A program made the translations under genes and the position numbers. A stretch of 64,000 nucleotides of DNA from Tritrichomonas musculus (lineage: Eukaryota; Parabasalia; Tritrichomonadida; Tritrichomonadidae), in NCBI GenBank assembly GCA_039105265.1, contig JAPFFF010000002.1, forward strand, positions 1,798,001 to 1,862,000, read 5' to 3'. Under the pieces are notes generated by a model. It searched no databases. It was not told the DNA's origin and saw only the letters and a list, made by a program, of their open reading frames with translations. Shown here one piece after another: positions 19,006 to 28,993 of this stretch. Each line of letters starts with the position of its first letter. Position 1 is the stretch's first letter.

Positions 19006-19073
19006 TTTTCATTTGGAACAAAAATAATAAGGCCTAAATGGCTATTCGATGCCTAGCAAACAAAAAAACCTAT

Positions 19074-19481
19074 TTAAAAGATTAATAGGCAACTCATTAC
19101 AAAAGCAGATGGTTCAATTGAGTTCCCATATAAATCTGTGAACCAAATTTTAAAATTACGTTCATGACCAAGAAACTCATATTTTCGATATTTAGTTTGA
19201 CGTCTGTTTGCTAACATAATGAAACAATCACAATAACCATCTTGTTGTACAATATCAGAGTGTACCATCAAATCTCCAACAAGAGTATCCTTAACAATTG
19301 CTCCAACATACTGTACAACAATATATTTCTTGTTTCGACTTGAAACGAATTCACTTGGTAAAGTAAATTCTTTATCTTGAGTATGAAAATAGCGTTTGCA
19401 GCTTTGCTGCCAGCCGCGAAGCCGTTTAGTAACTGGTTGCTTCATTGAGTAAACATCTTTTTTTATCTCATTTGTCAACAT
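19074..19481 (-). CDS. conserved protein behind integrase, element B
   Basis: 135 residues, relative of the E gene at 50061. Shared blocks: RNKKYIVVQY, GDLMVHSDIV, CDCFIMLANRRQTKYRKYE, WFTD and the carboxyl SCLLIF. The start overlaps the end of the integrase by 14 bp, as it does in E (11 bp), so the pair is a conserved unit. Relative to E it has about ten extra in-frame residues encoded by a GC-rich hairpin (19393-19422). Function unknown. Confidence 0.6.
   Translation of the reverse strand: MLTNEIKKDVYSMKQPVTKRLRGWQQSCKRYFHTQDKEFTLPSEFVSSRNKKYIVVQYVGAIVKDTLVGDLMVHSDIVQQDGYCDCFIMLANRRQTKYRKYEFLGHERNFKIWFTDLYGNSIEPSAFVMSCLLIF
19393..19427. repeat. in-frame GC-rich hairpin micro-insert of about 30 bp
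   Basis: GCAGC-TTT-GCTGC (19399-19411) is a perfect stem-loop followed by AGCCGCGAAGC. CGTTT at both sides forms a possible 5-bp direct repeat of the target. Absent from the E homologue, which joins the flanking residues directly. Confidence 0.65.
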
Positions 19482-21657
19482 TTAATATGAAATACTGTTT
19501 ATAATCTTCATTGAGGTCTTCAATAGAATCACAAACAAATTTCGTGTATATTATTGGAATTTCAATTTCATTTTTTTCAACATCAGTTTGAGCTTTACGC
19601 CCTCGTTCAGGTTGTTCGTATGAGACTAAACCATCCTTTGTTTTACTGAATGTGTGATATTGATTTAGCAATCTACATTTAACATTACCGTTTTGATAAC
19701 AAATGAATTCAGCTATATCATCAAATACACGACGTCGTTTTTCATGCTTTTTTTGGGTCTTACCTTTGTCAAGATGTATCAAAATTATGTTACCACGTTT
19801 GTAATTAAGCAAGCCTTTCAATTTCTGTTTTTCATTTATCTTTCTCAATTTCATTTTCATCATTCGAATATACCTCCATTCCAAATCAACATTATTTTGA
19901 ACTTGAGCTGGTGAATAATATAGAGTATATGGAAAAAAAAAATTAATGGACAAAAAAAAATTAATGGTCAATTTATATTTGGTCGGATAAAAAAATAAAT
20001 AAATTTTCTCAAAATATTAGAGCTTTTCTAATAATAATTAGTAATAAATGTTTTTCATATAATTTCTAATTTTATATCCAAATGAAAATGCTTTTTCTCA
20101 GTTAGATGTGAAACAAATAATAAACTAAAAAAATATTGTAAAAAAAAAATAATTTAAGCATATTTTCTGAAATAATAATTATCTTTTGTATTATAAGTAA
20201 TAATTATTAATGTAATATGATTTTAATTGTTTCTTATTATTATCAATTCCTAAAGCCTACTACAAACAGAAAAAAAATTACAAATAATTTGTACATAATT
20301 TTCACTTCACTTTTGAGGTCATCCTAACATATCCTTAATAGATTCTTACCAATTTTGGGGAAAATAATATATATCATATATGCGTTGTAAATATCTAAGA
20401 TAATGTTTTGAATCAAATATATTTGTTGAATTATGAATATCACATTCTTCTTAAATAAAATGCAAAAAACTCTATTAGACAAACAATTTCAAATGAACGT
20501 CATTTCTCATTAAAATATATATTATGTGTTTATTGATTTCTAATTGGTTTTGTCAATTTATTATGTTTGATGAATTGAAAAAATTAAAAATTAAAAATAT
20601 TTTATATCTAGGTTTTCACAAGAAAAAAATGATTACAAAAGAATATGATATGGAAAACGAATTTATATACAATCATATATTATGAATATATTGATAAATT
20701 GAAATAAGTTCATTGCATTCTGAAAATAATTGGTATTTTTTGAAAAAAAATTGAATCATTTTCAATTCATTATATATGAAATATTTCAATTCATCAATTA
20801 TAAATAATAAATGTATAAGATGCACTTAATTAATTTGCGGAAGTAATTTTTTTTAGCTTGAGGTTTAATGTGCATTATTATATTTTTTTACCAAAAAAAA
20901 TTTTTTTCTCTTTTCTGTAAGAAAAAAATCATGTACCATAAAGTTACAAAACTGAAACTCTGGAATTCCATTGTGGACATCTTTAACATTATAATAACAG
21001 GGTAAAAACCGAAAAATGAAAATCAAATAATCATATTGATATTTTGTGAAAAATTAATATTTTTATTAATTTTTGATATATATGAAATAAAAATATCTAT
21101 TTAATATCAAATATCCAAATAATTTCAAATATTATTAAGAAATGATAGTTTTTTGTTTATTCTTTTTTTATCAACTTTTTGATAAGTTCGATATGATATC
21201 ATATATTAAAATATATCATGTAATACTCCTTATATATTAAATTTTTCTATAAGGAAATAATATATTATGTGTTTGAAAATAAAATACCATTAAAAAATTC
21301 AAAATTAATCATTATTTAAAAAAATGTAGATTAATTATATTGAGAATTTACCTTCATAAAAATAAGCAAAAATACGATGATACTACATCAATTATAATGA
21401 TAAATAAAACTGCAAAATCTCAGATTTCTAAATCTTTTCTATTTATGTGAAATGGTGATTAATATTATTTTGTCTCATAATTTTTTTTTTCCATATACTC
21501 TATCCATTTTGTTGGAGGAATCAATCAAGAACCTTGATATTCAGATAATTCATCTTCATTATAATCATAATTCCGAAATCTCAATGAATTGTGAGGTGTA
21601 TTATTATAGAAATTCACCATTTGTCTCATGAGATTATTCTCGCCGAGCTCTGCGAGA
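19468..21657 (-). pseudogene. rve integrase remnant of element B, split by an insert
   Basis: Two stretches resemble the integrase of E (50401): 21504-21657 covers the region around VNFYNNTPHNSLRF, and 19468-19919 covers the carboxyl part with NVDLEWRYIR, KGLLNYKRGNIILIHLDKG and KKHEKRRRVFDDIAEFICY. The AT-rich insert lies between them. The amino-terminal core is not present. Clearly broken. Confidence 0.75.
19920..21503. mobile_element. AT-rich insert with 23-bp inverted ends in B integrase
   Basis: The ends are a perfect inverted repeat: ATAGAGTATATGG followed by ten A (19920-19942) and its complement (21481-21503). Integrase homology of element B lies on both sides (19468-19919 and 21504-21657), so this block is an insertion. 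TA at the edges on both sides is compatible with a TA target duplication of a mariner-like non-autonomous element (inference). The interior is about 1.5 kb of extremely AT-rich DNA with no credible coding sequence. Confidence 0.6.
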
Positions 21658-21690
21658 AAAAAATATCCAGAATTAGTCTGTTAAATTAGT

Positions 21691-22522
21691 TTACTGATTA
21701 ACTTGTGAACCAGCTGGGGATTCATCATCGATGTACTCTAAACCGTTAAGTGAGAGTTTGAAATAGGTATCTCTTGTGAGCCATAATTGTGTTGGGGTGG
21801 ATGTACAGTACCTTCTTCGTTAACATTATAGTAAGTATCATTTGGTCCTGTATATATTGGTTGACCATTTACTTGAACCTGAATGTTACCAAATCCACCA
21901 TCCAAACCATCATAACAATAACCAGCAGATGAACGTTCAGTTTGAATATTGAAAACAAAGCTAGAAGCATCACTTAAAGTATTCTTGTAGCGAACTCCGT
22001 TTGCATCATTCTTTGGCATAGTCATTGAGTCCTCAAATTCTTTAGTGCATTGTAATGCGATTGCATCAAGGTCTCCAGCGGTTAATTGATTCTCAAAGAA
22101 TCTTGCACCAATAGTTGAAACATTTTCATCTGGGAAGTTCTTTCCGCCAATATTGAGATAACAATTTTGATATACTGGATTCTCGAAAACAGTGAGGTCA
22201 TTATGATGTTTTGGAAACATAATTGACATTGTTGTAACATTAATTAATGGAATATTCAATGTTGACTTAATTCCATTTGCAGCAGGAGCAATTGGGAATG
22301 AATGGTAATCAACTTTCTGGGATGGGATTATAATTCCTTCACGGAGAATATTTTCAATTCCTCTGCGAGTAGATTCGCATACACCATAACCTTGCATTTT
22401 TGATTTACATAATGTGATTGTCATTCTGTTTACAGTTAATGTAGCTTTCTGTGATGAATATGTTTCGTTGTGAAGTTGTCATTTAGCATCATGAATTGAT
22501 TGAAGAGTTTGTTTAGCAGAAA
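21691..22522 (-). pseudogene. major capsid protein, carboxyl half, element B
   Basis: Matches the last 280 residues of the E capsid protein very closely: MQGYGVCESTRRGIE, NNIPLINVTT-like block, FPKHHNDLTVFENPVYQNC, GARFFENQLTAGDLDAI and GYCYDGLDGGFGNIQV. The amino-terminal part lies beyond element D, which is inserted here. Broken. Confidence 0.8.
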
Positions 22523-22761
22523 AGTAGTATATACTAGTCGGTTTCCGCGGGGCATGGCTCCCCACGCGTCAACACGAACTAGTTAAAAAAAAAAAAAAAA
22601 AAAAAAAAATTCTTCTTCTTCTTTTCATGTTATCCCACCCACCCACCTCAAAGCTCACCATTTATGAAACGGCACAGGTACCCCACCCCACAACGGCCCA
22701 TCTATGAAACGGCACAGGTACCAGCCCCGAGAATCTCGTACCTATTTCTTTCTATATGTAA
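22523..22761 (+). repeat. left terminal region of element D
   Basis: Tip AGTAGTATATACTAGT. Inverted ACTAGT words (22533-22538, 22578-22583) enclose CGCGGGG facing CCCC-A-CGCG (22546-22552, 22560-22568), a GC-rich fold-back. Then a run of 25 A (22585-22609), TTC repeats, and two 22-bp direct copies of TCTATGAAACGGCACAGG-type sequence (22661-22682, 22701-22722), 40 bp apart. Confidence 0.75.
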
Positions 22762-23097
22762 ATGTCATTTGTGCCACTCAAAGGCTTTACTAACGACTAT
22801 GAGATACTGAATAGGTACCCCTTTACTATAAGACGTAAGAGTAATCATTTTATATGCAAAGATGCAAAACATATAAAGGGGTATATACGAGTATGTCTAA
22901 ATGGCGACTACTACCTGAAACATGTACTTATAGCAAGACAGTTCATACCTAATGATGACCCACAACATAAAATAGAGGTAGACCATATCAATAGGAATAG
23001 GGCTGACTACCATCTAAGCAACTTAAGATGGGTAACACCAACTGATAGTAACTATAACGGGGATATGCCCAAAATTATAAATGCGAGGGCAGATTAG
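22762..23097 (+). CDS. short NUMOD4/HNH endonuclease, element D
   Basis: 111 residues. FVPLKGFTNDYEILNRYPFT is the NUMOD4-like entry; HVLIARQFIPNDDP, EVDHINRNRADYHLSNLRWV and SNYN form the HNH core. Short form without the extra carboxyl domain of the other HNH genes here. First gene of element D. The end overlaps the minus-strand gene 23075-23338 slightly. Confidence 0.7.
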   Translation: MSFVPLKGFTNDYEILNRYPFTIRRKSNHFICKDAKHIKGYIRVCLNGDYYLKHVLIARQFIPNDDPQHKIEVDHINRNRADYHLSNLRWVTPTDSNYNGDMPKIINARAD

Positions 23098-23338
23098 ATA
23101 TTTGGTACTCTAAGAACTCAAAGGCAAAATGTTCTATTTGGTCGATAAATTCCAAATCACCATCTTTCATCATTACACCAAGAAATTCAGGTTCGAAATA
23201 CTCAGCAGCTAACTCTTTTATCTTATTAATTAAAATATTACATACTCCCTCATTAGTCTCACATCTATATTCATAGAGGTTAGATACGATTTTATAGAGG
23301 ATATATATACGCTCTTTTATGGTCATGTAATAAGCCAT
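23075..23338 (-). CDS. small unknown protein, element D
   Basis: 87 residues, helical and acidic: ERIYILYKIVSNLYEYRC, NILINKIKELAAEYF, a MKDGDLEFIDQIEHFAFEF segment. No family recognised and no relative in the other elements. Confidence 0.4.
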   Translation of the reverse strand: MAYYMTIKERIYILYKIVSNLYEYRCETNEGVCNILINKIKELAAEYFEPEFLGVMMKDGDLEFIDQIEHFAFEFLEYQISNLPSHL

Positions 23339-23385
23339 TTATACAGAAATAAAAAAAATAAAAAAAAATAGTAGAAGGTAGTTTA

Positions 23386-23547
23386 TTAAATGAGATATAA
23401 GATACGTACTAACCAAAAGAAGTAGTTTATAAAGGTCGAGAAAATGCACACCCAGAGAGCCCAATTTGGAGGAGGGCAACAACATTCATTATTACATTCT
23501 TCTTCATCATCATTAACCAATGGGGTATCATTTTCGATTGTTGACAT
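23386..23547 (-). CDS. small Cys-rich single-pass membrane protein
   Basis: About 53 residues from MSTIEND. An acidic start is followed by EECNNECCCPPP, then one hydrophobic span NWALWVCIFSTFINYFFWLV. The layout resembles small tail-anchored proteins. It may act in membrane association of the particle or host-membrane contact (inference). The element E operon has an unrelated small membrane protein at 36785. Confidence 0.45.
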   Translation of the reverse strand: MSTIENDTPLVNDDEEECNNECCCPPPNWALWVCIFSTFINYFFWLVRILYLI

Positions 23548-23603
23548 GTAAACAAATGAAATGAACAATAGAAAAATATTTAGTCATTTCACTTTTTTCT
23601 TTG

Positions 23604-23864
23604 ATGAATCTCGATAAGAAGATACGATTGACCACTGAAATGCTCAACACTAAAATCATGGATGAAAAGCAAAAGCTTGAAGCAAAGATAGACCATACTG
23701 AAACTTACTTGTTGCTCCAAATTGATCAACTCAACCAACGACTTGATGAGGTTCTTAATAGGGTCAACCTGCTATCCTTAAAACTCGATTCTGTCATTGA
23801 TGACCTTGCAAATATGAAGGTCAACGTTGATGATATCAACAGCAGCCTTGATAACCTTCCTTAA
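23604..23864 (+). CDS. small coiled-coil protein, element D
   Basis: 86 residues of continuous heptads (LLLQIDQLNQRLDEVLNRVN, LLSLKLDSVIDDLANMKVNV). ATG at 23604 chosen; TCATTTCACTTT just upstream offers two initiator-like sites. Oligomerisation protein of unknown role. Confidence 0.5.
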   Translation: MNLDKKIRLTTEMLNTKIMDEKQKLEAKIDHTETYLLLQIDQLNQRLDEVLNRVNLLSLKLDSVIDDLANMKVNVDDINSSLDNLP

Positions 23865-23905
23865 TAAACAACATCTTCTTCTTCTTTCTTTTATTTGATT
23901 TTTAA

Positions 23906-25444
23906 ATGACAAGTGATGTAGGTACACAAACTAAACCTAACAATAAAATACAACTATTACAAGGTACTATTAAATTTCGACTTAAACTAGTTGATAGAGA
24001 TGTTGAAAGATTAACAAGAGGTTTGGGTCAAACTATATGGAAGTTCTCTAATAATCAAATAAATCTACAAAAATTATATGAGACATATTTAAATACTAGT
24101 ATAGCTTTTAAAGACGTACTTGAATTTGCTAATAGACTCAAGAGAGAGAGACCAAAAGCAAAATTTTCAGGTTGTGTATTTGCGATTAAGAAAAATCAAG
24201 ATGATAAAGATGAACATGGGCATTACATAACAGTATTAAAGCCATATCAATATACTCTCCAAGAATCAGATCAAGGTTTATTAACAGAGATAAAATTACA
24301 TTATGATATTATCAACATAAGGATATCTCGAATGAAGACTGAGGAGGAAAAACAAGCAGCTAAAGAACTGAGAGAGCAGATGAAAGAAAGAACATTGAAA
24401 AGTGATAAGAAAGAATATAAAACTAGAGGTATTCAAACAGATGATATACCAGAATTGGCTCCATTACCCAGACCTCCAACTTTAAATCAAAATGATTATC
24501 ATCTTAACCTTAGGAAAATCGGTAGGAACCGACCCACAAATGTTGAGCCACCAACAAGGGATCTAAATCAAAACTGAATTCAACGTTTACTCCAAAGTAG
24601 TACAAATTTAGATGATGATAGACCTAAGAAAAAATCAAAACAACCTAAGACAAAATCAAAACGACCTCGTTCACCTCCACCTCCACCACCTCCTCCTCCT
24701 TCATCACCACCTCCACAGTTTCCATCATCACATACCTCTCGAGGTACTAGTCCTCCTCCAAGACAACCCCGTATGACACCACAGAAGGCAGGAGAGTATA
24801 CAGTAGACCAAGGGCATAATAGGATTCATGATTGGAGGAGTTTAGTCAATGATGAAAATATAGACGAAGATGTTATTGATGACTACTTGAAACTTCTATA
24901 TGAAAAAGGAAAGAGATTGAATAAACAACCTGGTTAAAATGAGGCAGAGTTTGATAAAAAGAAAATATTGGTTGTACCTACTGCATTTTATACCCTCCTT
25001 TCTATAGCATATGAGACTAATGATAATGAAAAAATACATGAACTGATGAAAAGTCCTATCTCAGGTAAAGAGTCATTTTCAAAGTTCGATAAAGTATTTG
25101 TCCCCATTTGCTCAGATGGAGAACATTGGGTTTTATGTATTGTTCGATATCCAAAGAAAATAATCGAATGCTATGACTCTGAGAATAAGTCAATGGCACC
25201 AGAGGTAAAGACACTTAATAAGTGGATCGATATTTTCGCAACAGGTAAGTTAAAAGCAAAATATTATGATGTACCTAGTCAAACGAATAACAAGGATTGT
25301 GGAGTGTTTTTAATGGAATCTTGTCGTACCTTTTTGCATGAAGGAAATGGTAAGTTTAAACAACGCAATATACCAGATATTAGAAAGAGAATACTTCGAG
25401 AACTTCAAAACAATGAATTAGAAACAGGTGTTGTATATAAATAA
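23906..25444 (+). pseudogene. adenain/Ulp1-like cysteine protease gene, element D
   Basis: The carboxyl 150 residues form a C48/adenain-type protease: VVPTAFYTLL, then His in GEHWVLCIV, Asp in ECYDSEN and Cys in QTNNKDCGVFLMES, the H-D-(Q)-C order of the family. Upstream in the same gene are a charged helical part and a low-complexity region with runs of proline between 24670 and 24780. In Polintons this enzyme matures capsid proteins. The gene appears broken about twice. It lies 21 bp before the penton gene. No such gene was found in A, C or E. Confidence 0.75.
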
Positions 25445-25465
25445 AGACTTTTTATTCAACTCGAA

Positions 25466-26470
25466 ATGGAATTACCACCAAGTGTTAACACTTTATATCC
25501 TAATCGAGATAATATAGTTAATGATGGTAATACACCTCTTCCAATCGAAACAGCCTACTTCCTTGAGGATGCTCAACATGATAAAGCTAAGTTTAATAGG
25601 TATTGGTTTAATTTCCCACCAGAATGGTCAACTGCAAACAAAGGGGAATCTATTGTTGGTGTTCGTTCAGCGCATATCATTAAGAGAAGACGCAAATTAG
25701 AATTTAATGTGACTATATTTAAAGTACAAAAATCCTACTTTGTTTTACATGGAGGAAATATAAACGACCCTATTTTAACTCAAGAACTACTTGATAAATT
25801 CTACCAGGACGAGCTCAAAGTAGAATATGCAAAAGAGCCTACTTGGAAATGGATAGCAAATTTTGATGTTATTGATTGGGTGTCAGAGGAAGGGGACTTA
25901 AGAGGGTTCTTTGATGCTGTCAACACCGCGATGAAATCTTGGATAGCTATGCATGGACAATATGGAAATGTATTTTCCCAAAATGATTCATTAATTGCAT
26001 ATCGAGATATACAAACAGATGGATATTATGATAAAGATGGTTTTCATGAAATTATATATACCAAAAATAATGATAATATAGAGGAAGATTCAAGTCAATT
26101 TATCAATTTTTTCCAAATTGGTGATTGGAATGAGGACTTTGCAGATGTGTTTAATATAGGCACAGGAGCTTATCAAAATAACCCTAAGAAGTATTCAACT
26201 TTAAGTAAGAGGTTGGTATTTGATAATGTATGGAACAGACATCCATGTAAAATATATTCATCTATTGGTGAACAAGCATTACATAACTATATTGGAGATA
26301 GTGATGTTGAATATAGTCCGATTAAGTACTTCAAGTTAAACTCAATGGACCAAAGGTTTTGGATAGACTTCTATAGTGATGCACATTATAATTGTCCAAC
26401 CAAACTACCTCCTAAAGATTCATTTGTAATCGAAATGCAATTCCTTCAATACGATAAGATGTTTATTTAA
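25466..26470 (+). CDS. minor capsid (penton-like) protein, element D
   Basis: 334 residues, related over the whole length to the A and C proteins: IETAYFLEDAQHDKAKFNRY, WFNFPPEWSTANKGESIVGV, HIIKRRRKLEF, DVIDWVSEEGDLRGFFDAV, QTDGYYDKDGFHEIIY and FKLNSMDQRFWIDFYS. Loops differ in length, showing real divergence from A/C. Follows the protease and precedes the integrase by 6 bp. Confidence 0.75.
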   Translation: MELPPSVNTLYPNRDNIVNDGNTPLPIETAYFLEDAQHDKAKFNRYWFNFPPEWSTANKGESIVGVRSAHIIKRRRKLEFNVTIFKVQKSYFVLHGGNINDPILTQELLDKFYQDELKVEYAKEPTWKWIANFDVIDWVSEEGDLRGFFDAVNTAMKSWIAMHGQYGNVFSQNDSLIAYRDIQTDGYYDKDGFHEIIYTKNNDNIEEDSSQFINFFQIGDWNEDFADVFNIGTGAYQNNPKKYSTLSKRLVFDNVWNRHPCKIYSSIGEQALHNYIGDSDVEYSPIKYFKLNSMDQRFWIDFYSDAHYNCPTKLPPKDSFVIEMQFLQYDKMFI

Positions 26471-26476
26471 AAATAA

Positions 26477-27595
26477 ATGAGTAAAGAAGAACCAAGCCCA
26501 TATGAAAAATTATACAACAAAGCTAAATGGAAGACCTTGGACAAATACCTTAGCATGACAAAACAAGAGAATCTAAATGAAGAAGAAGCAAAGAAATACT
26601 TTGATGAAAGAATAGTACATGATAAGAGAGTACCTAAAGCACAATTTATACCTATTGTATCCAAACATCCTCATGGTTATCAAATGGATACCTTCATTAA
26701 TAATAAAGAGGCAGGTGGGTTGAATTATCTAATGTTCATCAATATCAACACCAGAAAAGCATATGCATATCCTATGAATGGTAAAGGAGCAAGAGAAGTA
26801 TTAACAGCACTTCATAAATTTGTTAATGATGTACCTCATGTATATTCGATAACAAGTGATGAGGATGCAGCATATTTATCATCAACAGTCTTAGACTTCA
26901 TGAGAGAGAAGAACATAAAATACCGAACAACAACTGAGAATAATCATAATGTACTTGGCATTATTAATAGATTTATGAGAACTATAAGAGATGCTATTGG
27001 TGAAAATAGGTTTATTCAACCAAAGGAGATGCATGATTTGGTCAACATATATAACAACTCTCCTCATAGGTCTTTAGATAATAAAGCACCTAACGATATT
27101 ACTCCAGAGGATGAAATAAAGTACATACAAAAGAATGCACGCATTAATCCATACCATTTTAATCCAGGTGAGAAGGTCAGGTTAGTACTTGAAAAAGAAC
27201 CATTTGGTAAAAGAAGAAGTAATTTGTCCAATGAGTCTTATATAGTTGACTCGCAAAAAGGTAACCAGTTTGTGGTCAAGTCCAAAGATGGTTCAACAAG
27301 TTCATTCCCTGGATATAGGTTGTTAAGGACAAGAGACAAAAGGATTAAAGTAGCTGAAAGACTAAATGAAGGTAAAGAAGGTATTATTGAAAAAATATAT
27401 AACTTTGATGAAGATACTGGTAAGTATGATTTAAAATGGGAAGGAGTCGAAGGTGATGATGCCTTTGCTAGACAAACTATTAGAGATGTAAGGAGAGGTA
27501 ATCCATTAGTACTTGGTACAGCAGAAAGACAATATTGGTTGGAACAAAAGAAGAAAGGAGAACCAATACCAGATAAAATTATGAAATACATTTAA
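26477..27595 (+). CDS. rve integrase, element D
   Basis: 372 residues. YQMDTFINN and ITSDEDAAYL mark the RNase H-like core, followed by INRFMRTIRD and NSPHRSLD. The carboxyl part carries KVRLVLEKEPFGKRRS, YIVDSQKGNQFVVKSK and a chromodomain-like GIIEKIYNFDEDTGKYDLKW. Colinear with A and C. Confidence 0.9.
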   Translation: MSKEEPSPYEKLYNKAKWKTLDKYLSMTKQENLNEEEAKKYFDERIVHDKRVPKAQFIPIVSKHPHGYQMDTFINNKEAGGLNYLMFININTRKAYAYPMNGKGAREVLTALHKFVNDVPHVYSITSDEDAAYLSSTVLDFMREKNIKYRTTTENNHNVLGIINRFMRTIRDAIGENRFIQPKEMHDLVNIYNNSPHRSLDNKAPNDITPEDEIKYIQKNARINPYHFNPGEKVRLVLEKEPFGKRRSNLSNESYIVDSQKGNQFVVKSKDGSTSSFPGYRLLRTRDKRIKVAERLNEGKEGIIEKIYNFDEDTGKYDLKWEGVEGDDAFARQTIRDVRRGNPLVLGTAERQYWLEQKKKGEPIPDKIMKYI

Positions 27596-27650
27596 AAATT
27601 TGTAAAAGGATGAACCCCCAAATGCAGAACTCATAAATAAAGTAGAAACA

Positions 27651-28472
27651 TTGATTAAAGAAACCTTACAGAAGAACATGAAAGAGATAGATGGTGCTTT
27701 GATTAAACCATTATCACCTGATTATCCTTTTAGCACAAATGGTATATACTTTTTAATTGGTAAACCAGGTGCTGGTAAAAGTTTTTGGATATGGAGACAT
27801 ATTATGATAACAGAAAGGTTGTTTAAACATCCATACTACCAAAAGATAATATTTTGCTCAAGCTCTGGTAAAATGGATAAAACAGCTGAAACACTTAATA
27901 AACAGATACAATCAAGAATCGATTATGTAAAGGAAAGAGAATTAATGAGTTATCTTAAAAGACATCTTCGAAGAAAGATAAAGTATTATGCTATTGTCAA
28001 ATATGTATTATCTCGAATGAAAGAGACCAATGACGAAATGAGGAGGCTCATTGAGAAGCATCATTTAAATGAGCTCAATGATAAAATTATATATATAGCC
28101 AATAAGTTAGTCAAATATGAAACATCATCATATCCATATAACACATTATTGATACTAGATGATTGTGCAGGTAGTGATTTATTAAAGAATGGTAATAGTG
28201 AATTTATCAAGTTGTTAACCAAGATAAGACACTATAATTTAACATGTATCATGGCTATCCAAACTATTCGATTTGTTCATATGAATGCTAAAAGGTTGGC
28301 AACAGATATCATATGTTATACAGGATATAGTGAGGAAGATTTTACTAGCTTGTTGCAACAAACTAATAACTCATTAAATACTAAGCAGACAGTAGCTGAA
28401 TACTTACAACATAAAGAACCACATGAAAAATTCGTAATGAATATTTCTGCTAATAAGTACTATTTCGAATAA
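27651..28472 (+). CDS. genome packaging ATPase, element D
   Basis: About 273 residues, with the exact start not resolved. Walker A GKPGAGKS, Walker B LLILDDCAG and TCIMAIQTIRFVHMNAKR as in A and C, plus GYSEEDFTSLLQQTNN. FtsK/HerA-type motor. It stands between integrase and protein VI-like gene. Confidence 0.88.
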   Translation: MIKETLQKNMKEIDGALIKPLSPDYPFSTNGIYFLIGKPGAGKSFWIWRHIMITERLFKHPYYQKIIFCSSSGKMDKTAETLNKQIQSRIDYVKERELMSYLKRHLRRKIKYYAIVKYVLSRMKETNDEMRRLIEKHHLNELNDKIIYIANKLVKYETSSYPYNTLLILDDCAGSDLLKNGNSEFIKLLTKIRHYNLTCIMAIQTIRFVHMNAKRLATDIICYTGYSEEDFTSLLQQTNNSLNTKQTVAEYLQHKEPHEKFVMNISANKYYFE

Positions 28473-28490
28473 TTTTTTATTATTTTTTAA

Positions 28491-28946
28491 ATGGGAATTG
28501 AACGTCATTCAGTAGAAGATTATTGGAAGCCAAATTATTCCAAAAAGCAACAATTTTCTCCATGGCAAGAGATAATAAAAGGAGGAGTAGGACTAGGTGG
28601 TAAGTTATTAATGGGAGCAGCAGATAGTTTTTCTGGAGGTCTTGCAAGTAAACTATTAGATGCTTCAGCTGGTGGATTAACCAAGCATGCTGGTGTTATT
28701 GGTTCAGTTGCGAGAGGTCTTGGTGAAAGCTTCTTGAGCGATAGTACAAGAAATAAATTAGCAAATATAGCTGACACAGCATTAAAATATGTCCCAGATG
28801 GAAAAGTGAAAACTGCCTTATCATCAATTAATAAATCTGCAAAAGGTGAATCAGTTGGAGCACCTCTTGAAAAGCCAGCATTTTCGTCTAGATCATTACA
28901 AGAGAGTGAATTTACTACCAACAATCGGGCGAGAACCTACATCTAA
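28491..28946 (+). CDS. protein VI-like Gly-rich amphipathic protein, element D
   Basis: 151 residues. Short polar start with a tryptophan pair, then a Gly/Ala/Ser-rich amphipathic zone (GGVGLGGKLLMGAADSFSGG, LASKLLDASAGGLTKHAGVI). Same slot between ATPase and Pro/Glu-rich gene as 12466 in A and 59635 in C, with no plain sequence match. Candidate membrane-active internal capsid protein (inference). Confidence 0.5.
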   Translation: MGIERHSVEDYWKPNYSKKQQFSPWQEIIKGGVGLGGKLLMGAADSFSGGLASKLLDASAGGLTKHAGVIGSVARGLGESFLSDSTRNKLANIADTALKYVPDGKVKTALSSINKSAKGESVGAPLEKPAFSSRSLQESEFTTNNRARTYI

Positions 28947-28993
28947 TGAAAACTCAAAAAAACTAAATTTTTGGACTTTTTTGTTTATTTTAA

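Larger units (their letters stand above)
16407..22522 (-). mobile_element. Element B: old, decayed Maverick remnant (E-type family)
   Basis: Stretch between the inner termini of elements A and D. It holds a fibre-like gene on the plus strand, then on the minus strand two unknown genes, a relative of the E gene at 50061-50411, an integrase remnant and the carboxyl half of a major capsid protein. The order unknown, integrase, capsid and the short overlap of the integrase with its neighbour match element E, so B belongs to the same family. It is cut by A on the left, by D on the right and by a 1.58-kb AT-rich insert. It is clearly broken, with many breaks, and is the oldest layer of the nest. 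Confidence 0.8.

Noticed and set aside
19942-21480. Genes inside the AT-rich insert
   Set aside because: Only short chance frames in very AT-rich sequence; no conserved residues, no transposase motif.
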